A DNA stretch of 37,668 nucleotides. It comes from Bacillota bacterium (lineage in GTDB: Bacteria > Bacillota > Clostridia > Oscillospirales > Ruminococcaceae). Positions within the stretch are counted from its first letter, which is position 1, and the number at the start of each line of letters is the position of its first letter. The translations under genes and the position numbers were made by a program. Of the stretch, positions 31,866 to 37,668 are shown one piece after another. The notes under the pieces were generated by a model, which worked only from the letters and a program-made list of their open reading frames with translations, searched no databases and was not told the DNA's origin. Location: positions 1 to 37,668 of the forward strand of contig JAEWBS010000057.1 of NCBI GenBank assembly GCA_023391005.1, read 5' to 3'.

Positions 31866-33404
31866 ATGAAACGCTTACCTGTATTTGCTGTTGGCGTATT
31901 GCTGCTGGTCGCCCTCACGGGTTGCCTTGAAAAAGATTTTGAAAGCAATGCCATCGTGCTGCGCGGTGCAAAAAATCTGAATTTCTCGGCGGGTGAGACA
32001 AAAACCGTAATGGCTGAGCTGCCGCAGATCGAGGGCGTTCGGCTGACCGCCATTAGCCGCGACCCCGCGCTCGACGCGGAAATATCTGACGAAACCACGC
32101 TGACGCTCTCCAGCGACACCGCTGGGTCGTATATCCTCACACTGCGACTCGAGGCCAAGGGCTACCGCACCAAGGAAACCCGATATCCTGTTGAGGTCAC
32201 GACGCAGCCGATGCAGGTAACCGTCTTGCAGGATAACGATGCCCTCGAGCTGGCTCAGGAACTCGTTCTGGGCATGGGGGATGAAAAGATATTGACGCTG
32301 TCCGGCGCGCCTGAAAACGCCGCATACAGCATTCAAAGCACCGCGCCCGCCGTGCTCGACGTCCAGCAGCAGGAGGATGGTGTCAAGCTGACCGCCGTCG
32401 CCCCCGGCGAGGCGATCGTGCAGCTGGAGATAACCTGCAACGGCTATGAGCCGTTTTCGGCAACGCTGCCCGTCAAGGTGGAGCAACCCACGGCGCTGCT
32501 CGAGCTTGCGGCACAAAGCATATCAGGCAGCACACAGGACACGTTAAAGGTGACTTGCCTTGCGTTTCAGAGCGGCGGCCGTCTGCAGGCCAGCGCGGAT
32601 GATCCGGCGGTATCGGCCGTGGTCGATGGTAATATCGTCCGTATTGCCTCGACCAAGGCGGGCAGCTTTACGGTGACTGTCTCCTGCGAGGCTGCGGGCT
32701 ACCATACCGCCACACAAACGGTTCAGGCAACCTTCACGATGCCGCCTGTGCCGTTGTCGTTGCCGGCGTCGGTCTCGGTCGCGCTTGGGCAGACAGAAGA
32801 GGTGTCCATCGCCAATCTCCCGGAGGGCGCAACGCTATCGCTTTCGGGCGGCAACGGCAACATCGCCTTTGAAAACCGCAGCGGCGTTCTGGCAATTGAA
32901 GGTAAGGCCGTCGGCAGCGCCAGCATTACGATCACCGCAAGCTGCGCGGGCTACGCCGATAGCCGTGTGACGCTGCCGGTAGCGGTCAGCGGCGTTTCTT
33001 ACAGTGCCAGCAACCGATACAACAGCTATGTTAAAGACATCGTGGCGCTGGTCAATGAGGAGCGCACCAGCCGCGACCTCTCTTCACTGACTTATTTGCC
33101 GGAGCTTGAGGGCGCCTGCCAGCTTCGCGCCAAGGAAGCCGCGGTTGTTTGGGATCACGTTCGCCCCGACGGACGCGGCTGGCAAACGGTGCTGATCGAC
33201 ATGGGCTATACCTATAAGGCAGCCGGAGAAAACCTGTTGGGCGCCAATATACTTGACGCCACTAAGGCCGTCGAGGCCTGGATGGATTCCCCCGGACACC
33301 GCGAGAATATTCTCAGAGCAGATTTCACCGGTATCTGTATCGGCATTGTGCAGGGTGGCGATGGCGACTATTATTACGCGCAGACTTTCATCACAAAGGA
33401 ATAA
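31866..33404 (+). CDS. Lipoprotein with Ig-like repeats and a C-terminal CAP/SCP domain
   Basis: This 512-aa secreted lipoprotein has a signal peptide and lipobox LTGC, with Cys20 as the lipid anchor. Residues about 30-375 form roughly four beta-rich repeats of about 85 residues, each ending in a GY-type strand pattern (EAKGYRT, CNGYEPF, EAAGYHT, CAGYADS), like bacterial Ig-like domains. The last 130 residues are a CAP (SCP/PR-1) domain with IVALVNEERTSRDLSSL, WDHVRPDG, GENLLG and SPGHRENIL, including the usual His and Glu residues. It is probably displayed outside the membrane; its ligand or activity is unknown. GGAGG lies upstream of the ATG at wide spacing. Confidence 0.9.
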   Translation: MKRLPVFAVGVLLLVALTGCLEKDFESNAIVLRGAKNLNFSAGETKTVMAELPQIEGVRLTAISRDPALDAEISDETTLTLSSDTAGSYILTLRLEAKGYRTKETRYPVEVTTQPMQVTVLQDNDALELAQELVLGMGDEKILTLSGAPENAAYSIQSTAPAVLDVQQQEDGVKLTAVAPGEAIVQLEITCNGYEPFSATLPVKVEQPTALLELAAQSISGSTQDTLKVTCLAFQSGGRLQASADDPAVSAVVDGNIVRIASTKAGSFTVTVSCEAAGYHTATQTVQATFTMPPVPLSLPASVSVALGQTEEVSIANLPEGATLSLSGGNGNIAFENRSGVLAIEGKAVGSASITITASCAGYADSRVTLPVAVSGVSYSASNRYNSYVKDIVALVNEERTSRDLSSLTYLPELEGACQLRAKEAAVVWDHVRPDGRGWQTVLIDMGYTYKAAGENLLGANILDATKAVEAWMDSPGHRENILRADFTGICIGIVQGGDGDYYYAQTFITKE

Positions 33405-33408
33405 TGTC

Positions 33409-34593
33409 ATGAAGCAAAAAATAATTTATGTGGCCGCCGTTATTTTGTCGATCTTATATCTTGTTATCGGCAACCGGGTCGCCTCGTCCGACATGCCTGT
33501 ATTTGAGCATATTTATCAGGATTCTTGTGAAAAGGCGCAGGTACAGGGTATTATCTCCCGCCAATCGGCGGCACAGGAGGTGGACGGCGTAAAATATGGC
33601 CGCGGCGTCAACATCGTTTTTGGCGCAAAGCTGCTGACCGGCCCCCAGAAGGGCAGCATGGTCACGGCGCTGCAAAACTGTGACCCCGATTCCCCTTATC
33701 AGCTGCGGGAGATTAAGACCGGCGATCATGTGCTGATCACTCAAAATCCCGATTTTCACGGCGAGGTCAAGTGGATTATGGGCGAATACGTGCGAACCGA
33801 CACACTGATTTTACTGGCTGCCGCGTTTGGCCTGATGCTGATTCTGTTTGGACGCTCAAAGGGCGTCAATACGATTTTGTCGTTGGCCTTCACCTGTCTG
33901 GCCATCTTCACCGTTTTTGTCCCGGCCATTCTGTCGGGTAAGAACATCTATTTTTGGGCGATTCTCACCTGCGCGTTCATCATTATCATGACGCTGCTGA
34001 TCGTCAACGGCGCCAATAAAAAGAGCCTGTGCAGCGCGATCGGCTGCTTCTCGGGCATTCTGGTTGCGGGGGGGCTGACGCTGTTCACCGACAGATTTCT
34101 GAAGCTGACCGGCATGGTGGATGAGGAATCGCTCTATCTGAAATATCTGCTGGAGGACCGCACGATTGACCTCAAGGCCATCATCTTTGCAGCCATTCTC
34201 ATCGGTGCGGTCGGCGCGATCATGGATGTGGCCATCTCGCTTTCTTCGGCGCTGTACGAGGTTTACGAAGCGACGCCCGACTGTTCTCCCGCCGCGATTA
34301 TGCGCTCCGGCATGACCATCGGGCGGGATATCATGGGCACGATGTCCAATACGTTGGTGCTCGCCTACATCGGCGGTTCGCTCTCACTGACGCTGCTGCT
34401 CATTGCCTACAGCAGCTCATGGTTGGGGCTTTTAAACCGCGAGATGATCGTCGTTGAGATTCTTCAGGCGCTGGTCGGCAGCTTTGGGCTGCTGCTGACC
34501 ATTCCGTTGACCTCGGCGGTCTGCGCCGCGATCTACTGCCTGAGCAAAAGAGCGGATAAAGCCGATCCGCCCACCGTTTTACCGGATAATTAA
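33409..34593 (+). CDS. YibE/F-family membrane protein
   Basis: This 394-aa protein matches the YibE/F family (PF07907), multi-pass membrane proteins of unknown function in Firmicutes. One N-terminal helix (about 4-22) is followed by an extracellular OB-like segment (about 25-125) and then about seven further helices. Family-like stretches are AILIGAVGAIMDVAISLSSALYE (about 263-285) and MTIGRDIMGTMSNTLVLAYIGGSLSL. ATG 33409 is chosen because it lies 4 bp after the CAP gene stop with AAGGA upstream; the open frame begins earlier inside that gene. Last gene of the plsC operon. Confidence 0.88.
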   Translation: MKQKIIYVAAVILSILYLVIGNRVASSDMPVFEHIYQDSCEKAQVQGIISRQSAAQEVDGVKYGRGVNIVFGAKLLTGPQKGSMVTALQNCDPDSPYQLREIKTGDHVLITQNPDFHGEVKWIMGEYVRTDTLILLAAAFGLMLILFGRSKGVNTILSLAFTCLAIFTVFVPAILSGKNIYFWAILTCAFIIIMTLLIVNGANKKSLCSAIGCFSGILVAGGLTLFTDRFLKLTGMVDEESLYLKYLLEDRTIDLKAIIFAAILIGAVGAIMDVAISLSSALYEVYEATPDCSPAAIMRSGMTIGRDIMGTMSNTLVLAYIGGSLSLTLLLIAYSSSWLGLLNREMIVVEILQALVGSFGLLLTIPLTSAVCAAIYCLSKRADKADPPTVLPDN

Positions 34594-34596
34594 ACG

Positions 34597-34645
34597 ATAG
34601 CCTGCCGCAAAATGTGATATACATGCTGCGTCAGGCTATTTTATT
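34597..34645 (+). terminator. Terminator of the plsC-CAP-YibE/F operon
   Basis: ATAGCCTG and CGCA (34597-34609) pair with TGCG and CAGGCTAT (34627-34639), with a one-base mismatch between them; TTTATTG follows. Confidence 0.75.
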
Positions 34646-34652
34646 GTTTAGA

Positions 34653-34688
34653 AACCTGAGGTTACAGCCTTATCTGTAATCTCAGGTT
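34653..34688 (-). terminator. Terminator of the first soluble chemoreceptor gene
   Basis: AACCTGAGGTTACA (34653-34666) pairs with TGTAATCTCAGGTT (34675-34688) with one wobble. It is a sister of the hairpin at 35941-35969, which follows the duplicate gene. Confidence 0.65.
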
Positions 34689-34744
34689 CTAATCGTTTTA
34701 CTTTAACTAAAGGATATTTTCATTGACTTTACGGAGATGGCTTG

Positions 34745-35587
34745 CTATGCGTTTACCATATGGTTCGAAATCTCCGCAAGATCTCCCGCCATGGTAGCAA
34801 AGCCAAGGCTGGTATTTGCCATTTCTTGTATAGATGCTTCTTGGGATTTTACAGTGCCATCAACCGCTTGAATCTTCGCATTCATTTGGATAATAGATTG
34901 TTGTACCTTGTCCAATAAGGTTTTAATATTTTTAACCGATTCAGCACTTTCTACCGCTAGTTTCCGAACCTCACCGGCTACCACGCCGAAGCCTCTGCCA
35001 AGCGCACCCACGCGAGCAGCTTCTATGGCTGCATTTAATCCTAATAAATTAGTCTGGTTCGCTATGCTGCTGATAAAAGCAACGATCTCATCTGTTTGTT
35101 TTATTGAATGGGTCAAATTATTACTAAAAGCGCCAAGCTCACCGGAGATATGGGCCAATTCCGCAATTGTAGCAGCGATTTCTTCCATATTAGCCGTGTA
35201 CTCTTGCGCGGATGTCGCTAAATTATTTGAAATATGTTGTATTTTTTCTTGAGTATCTACAGCCTGAGCTGTAATAACACACCCAACAACCTTGTTGCCA
35301 TTCTTAAACGGGTATGCACACGCAATATAAGGCGCGCCAAAAGCGGATTGCTCCTTTGAAACCTTTCGAACAACCTTCTTACCGGTTACCATACATTGTT
35401 CGCTGGCTTTACCTTGCATCGGATCTCCCACTTTGACTTTGAAGTCGAAAGATTTACCCGGAGCATATGAAGTGTAATAACCCTCTTTAATGACAGATAC
35501 ATCAACATCTCCCGTAAATATTTCATTAAGATAGGGCGTTAAAATCGTAAAAAAGTCTAATAATTCTTCCGCTGAATAATTTTTCAC
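34745..35587 (-). CDS. Soluble methyl-accepting chemotaxis-type receptor, copy 1
   Basis: This 280-aa cytoplasmic receptor has no membrane segment. Residues about 1-112 form a small sensor domain (YYTSYAPGKSFDF, GAPYIACAYPFKNGNKVVGCVITAQ). Residues about 113-280 are a short signalling hairpin with tip QTNLLGLNAAIEAARVGALGRGFGVV. The layout matches B. subtilis YfmS-type soluble receptors. Translation starts at GTG with AAGGAG upstream. The DNA is clearly AT-richer than its neighbours, and a copy about 84% identical by eye lies just upstream at 36011-36853. No other che genes are in the window. Signal unknown. Confidence 0.88.
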   Translation of the reverse strand: MKNYSAEELLDFFTILTPYLNEIFTGDVDVSVIKEGYYTSYAPGKSFDFKVKVGDPMQGKASEQCMVTGKKVVRKVSKEQSAFGAPYIACAYPFKNGNKVVGCVITAQAVDTQEKIQHISNNLATSAQEYTANMEEIAATIAELAHISGELGAFSNNLTHSIKQTDEIVAFISSIANQTNLLGLNAAIEAARVGALGRGFGVVAGEVRKLAVESAESVKNIKTLLDKVQQSIIQMNAKIQAVDGTVKSQEASIQEMANTSLGFATMAGDLAEISNHMVNA

Positions 35588-35940
35588 AATATCTGCTCCT
35601 TTATATTTTTATTTAAAAGTGGCTATTATCTAGAACAACATATTTGTCTTAATGAACTTCTCCATTTTTTATAGCCATCATCATGTTCTCATAGCTTTGT
35701 CAACCTAATATAAAATGCAGGTATTGGAACAGCTTCAATTATTTTTACTTAACACTTACAATGAAATGCGAGTAGTTTATTGCTTGCACAACTTACGGAT
35801 ATCGGGCTTTAATGTATTATTTTCTTGTTAATGTAGCATATTCTGCGTCTAAAATTCGTCGATTTCCTTATAGCCGCAACCAGAGCACTATGCAGCTTAA
35901 GGCTTAAGAGGAGGTAAACCGTATTGCAAGGGAATAAAAA
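35588..35940. other. AT-rich spacer between the duplicated receptors
   Basis: About 350 bp without a supported gene. The 25-40 bp next to copy 1 resemble the leader of copy 2, showing that the duplication included upstream DNA. A TTGACA on the minus strand (35698-35703) has no matching -10 at normal spacing. A Shine-Dalgarno-like AGAGGAGG near 35910 precedes only a 37-codon frame running through the copy 2 terminator. Confidence 0.45.
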
Positions 35941-35969
35941 GGACCTGAGATTACGGCAATCTCAGGTCC
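35941..35969 (-). terminator. Terminator of the second soluble chemoreceptor gene
   Basis: A perfect 12-bp stem GGACCTGAGATT (35941-35952) with 35958-35969 runs on the minus strand into TTTTTATT, about 40 bp after the copy 2 stop. Confidence 0.85.
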
Positions 35970-36010
35970 ACTTGCCCATAAAAATATTTTCAGCGACGCA
36001 GATGTATGGG

Positions 36011-36853
36011 CTATTCGTTTGCCATATAGTTTGAAATCTCCGCAAGGTCTCCCGCCATAGCAGCAAAGCTCAGGCTGGCATTCGCCATTTCTTGTATAGA
36101 GGCTTCTTGAGATTTTACAGTGCCATCAACCGCTTGAATCTTTGCATTCATTTGGATAATAGACTGCTGTATTTTGTCTAATAAGGTTTTAATATTTTTA
36201 ACCGATTCAGCGCTTTCTACCGCTAACTTCCGAACTTCACCGGCTACCACGCCAAAACCTCTGCCAAGATCGCCAACGCGAGCAGCTTCTATGGCCGCAT
36301 TTAAACCTAATAAATTTGTTTGGTTCGCTATACTGCTGATAAAAGCAATTATTTCGTCCGTTTGTTTTATTGAACCGGTTAAATCTTTACTAAAAGCGCC
36401 AAGCTCGCTAGAGATATTCGCCAATTGCGCAATTGTAGCAGCGATCTCTTCCATATTTGCCGTGTACTCCTGTGCGGACGTGGCTAAATCTTTGGAAATA
36501 TGTTGTATTTTCTCTTGACTATCCACCGCCTGAGTTGTAATGACACAGCCAACGACCTTGCTGCCATTTTTAAACGGATATGCGCACGCAATATAGGGTA
36601 TCCCAAAAGCGGATTGCTCCTTGGTAATCTTTCGTATAACCTTCTTACCGGTTGCTATACATTGTTCGCTAACTTTACCTTGCATTGGCTCTCCAGCCCT
36701 GATCCTTAAATTAAAAGCTTTACCCGGAACATATGCAGTGTAATAACCCTCTTTAATGACAGATACACCAACATCCTCAATGAATATTTCATTAAGATAT
36801 GGCGCTAAAACCGTAAAAGAATCTAAAATTTCTTCCGCTGAATAATTTTTCAC
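36011..36853 (-). CDS. Soluble methyl-accepting chemotaxis-type receptor, copy 2
   Basis: This is the sister of the gene at 34745-35587: 280 aa, same domain layout and same GTG start, here with AAAGGGGG upstream. About 44 positions differ by eye. Roughly 27 lie in the first 112 residues (sensor) and 17 in the remaining 168, and the signalling tip differs at one residue (VGD for VGA). The copies therefore probably feed the same kinase complex with different or tuned inputs. It has a clear promoter of its own. AT-rich codon use suggests recent transfer followed by duplication. Confidence 0.88.
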   Translation of the reverse strand: MKNYSAEEILDSFTVLAPYLNEIFIEDVGVSVIKEGYYTAYVPGKAFNLRIRAGEPMQGKVSEQCIATGKKVIRKITKEQSAFGIPYIACAYPFKNGSKVVGCVITTQAVDSQEKIQHISKDLATSAQEYTANMEEIAATIAQLANISSELGAFSKDLTGSIKQTDEIIAFISSIANQTNLLGLNAAIEAARVGDLGRGFGVVAGEVRKLAVESAESVKNIKTLLDKIQQSIIQMNAKIQAVDGTVKSQEASIQEMANASLSFAAMAGDLAEISNYMANE

Positions 36854-36905
36854 AATATCTGCCCCCTTTATATTTCTCGTTATAGGAAAAATGACAATTA
36901 TTAAT

Positions 36906-36935
36906 ATTTTAGCCTTTTTAATGATAAATTGTCAA
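36906..36935 (-). promoter_or_regulatory. Promoter of chemoreceptor copy 2
   Basis: Minus-strand TTGACA (36930-36935, perfect) and TAAAAT (36906-36911) are 18 bp apart, about 50 bp before the GTG start. Confidence 0.7.
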
Positions 36936-37160
36936 GTATGCCCCTTTATGTCGAAAAACTGACACCAGCGCCCAATATAGCAGAGCACCTATTGGCGTAG
37001 ACATACGATACCCTCTTTGTGAGCAGCATTTTTGTGAGGTTTTTTCGTGCCACAAGGCGAATCGCGCAAGCAGATTAACTCAGAAGTGCGTGAAACAAGT
37101 CGCAAAAACAAAAGTATTTTTCGAGTTCCCGGCTATAAATTAAGGTGAGCGTTAGCTAAA
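36936..37160. other. Gene-free stretch before the last gene
   Basis: No frame with a plausible start and product was found between the receptor promoter and the next terminator. No known RNA motif was recognised. Confidence 0.4.
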
Positions 37161-37167
37161 TAAGTAA

Positions 37168-37208
37168 AGCGCCCATCTTCAGAAACAACTATCCTGAAAA
37201 TGGGCGCT
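37168..37208 (-). terminator. Terminator of the coiled-coil protein gene
   Basis: AGCGCCCATTTTCAGG on the minus strand (37193-37208) pairs with 37168-37182 with one mismatch, about 20 bp after the stop; a short T-containing stretch follows. Confidence 0.7.
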
Positions 37209-37228
37209 AATAATTTGCGGGGCAACTT

Positions 37229-37668
37229 TTATCGCTTGGTCGTATTGCGCATGGCCTGACGGGTGGTGCGCACCTCGGTGAGCAGCTTGGTTAACGTCTC
37301 CTCGGACTGGCGCAACAGGTCGTCCGAAAACTCCTGCGAGGCCGAGCGTAGGTCCTTGGCCTTCTGCTGCGCCTGAGAGATGATCTCGGCCGCCTTTTGC
37401 TGCGCCTGCTTGACAATCTCCTCCTGTGCGATTAAGGCGCGGGCGCGATCCTCGGCGCGGCGCACGACGGCATCGGCCTCGCGCTTAGCGGTCGCGATAA
37501 TATCGGCCCGATCCGAGACGATGCTCTTGGCCTGCTTGATTTCGCCGGGCAGGTTCATGCGGATATCGTCGAGCAGCTCCTGAATTTTTTCAATATCCAC
37601 CACGCTGCGGTTGTTGGTCAGCGGCAGATTCCAGCTTTTATCCAACAGCTCGTCGAGCATGTCCAAAA
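37229..37668 (-). CDS. Coiled-coil protein (ATP synthase B / DivIVA-like architecture), possibly cut by window edge
   Basis: The visible 145 residues are almost entirely helical with long heptad-rich, Ala/Glu/Lys/Gln-rich stretches (about 45-140: ADAVVRRAEDRARALIAQEE, KQAQQKAAEIISQAQQKAKD). It begins MLDELLDKSWNLPL and contains IRMNLPGEIKQAKSIV. Similar conserved hypothetical proteins in Oscillospiraceae are often labelled ATPase or ATP synthase B-like on the coiled coil alone. The frame is open to the window edge, with an in-frame TTG at 37666 and ATG at 37660, so the true start may lie outside. Function unknown. Confidence 0.75.
   Translation of the reverse strand, partial: LDMLDELLDKSWNLPLTNNRSVVDIEKIQELLDDIRMNLPGEIKQAKSIVSDRADIIATAKREADAVVRRAEDRARALIAQEEIVKQAQQKAAEIISQAQQKAKDLRSASQEFSDDLLRQSEETLTKLLTEVRTTRQAMRNTTKR

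Noticed and set aside
34908..35252. Plus-strand 114-aa frame repeated at 36174-36518
   Set aside because: The two look conserved only because they are antisense to the duplicated receptor genes; no start signals.
35905..36025. TTG-started 37-codon frame after AGAGGAGG
   Set aside because: It runs through the receptor terminator and into the antisense end of the receptor gene; no protein-like sequence.
1..37668. CRISPR array, tRNA, rRNA, transposase or prophage genes
   Set aside because: No regularly spaced repeats, no tRNA-like T-loop and acceptor pairs, and no integrase, transposase or phage structural protein was seen.

Overview
The window reads as a chromosomal segment of an anaerobic, moderately GC-rich member of the Clostridia, most like the Oscillospiraceae/Ruminococcaceae. 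The reasons are the gene families present: DUF4364, the TSCPD protein of family TIGR03905, a DnaD-DnaC pair, an Asp23-YloV (FakA) pair, YmdB and a glmS ribozyme. There are also oxygen/NO-scavenging enzymes typical of strict anaerobes (hybrid cluster protein, FprA). Most genes look like core chromosome. No tRNA, rRNA, CRISPR array, transposase or phage gene was found. The organism is inferred from family content only.

Layout. 1-4.0 kb: the 3' part of murC, then an 849-bp gap holding a promoter and a glmS ribozyme, then glmS. 4.1-5.3 kb (minus): a PsiE-like membrane protein and a YbaK-type deacylase, followed by a 159-bp palindrome-flanked element. 5.5-7.8 kb (minus): a four-gene operon (PHP phosphoesterase, TSCPD protein, unknown protein, DUF4364). 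8.1-10.8 kb (plus): DnaD-like and DnaC/DnaI-like replication proteins, then deoC. 11.1-15.8 kb (minus): recQ, then a Cache-PAS-GGDEF-EAL cyclic-di-GMP protein. 16.1-20.1 kb (plus): a Crp/Fnr regulator, hcp, an unknown 202-aa protein and a hemerythrin. 20.2-21.2 kb: an AT-richer patch with a ribbon-helix-helix gene and a small unknown gene. 21.3-21.8 kb (minus): a 2'-5' RNA ligase-like protein. 22.2-24.8 kb (plus): an FprA flavodiiron protein, a DUF1858 protein and a DUF438-hemerythrin-PAS protein. 25.2-29.3 kb (minus): rluA-type pseudouridine synthase, ymdB, Asp23/Gls24 and FakA/YloV. 29.7-34.6 kb (plus): a CLC transporter, a plsC-type acyltransferase, a CAP-domain lipoprotein and a YibE/F membrane protein. 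34.7-36.9 kb (minus): two near-identical AT-rich soluble chemoreceptors in tandem. The window ends inside a coiled-coil protein on the minus strand.

The most coherent biology is a nitrosative/oxidative stress neighbourhood from 16 to 25 kb. A Crp/Fnr-type regulator lies directly upstream of hcp. A perfect GTAAC-N4-GTTAC palindrome is centred exactly 41.5 bases upstream of the predicted hcp transcription start, which is the classic class II activator position. The hcp operon also carries an unknown protein and a hemerythrin. A second operon nearby encodes a flavodiiron NO/O2 reductase with DUF1858 and DUF438/hemerythrin/PAS partners. Other points worth a look are the glmS ribozyme and its leader hairpins, the ribbon-helix-helix gene that seems to start at ATC, and the duplicated chemoreceptors that differ mainly in their sensor halves. 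Nothing here is clearly a new defence or mobile system.
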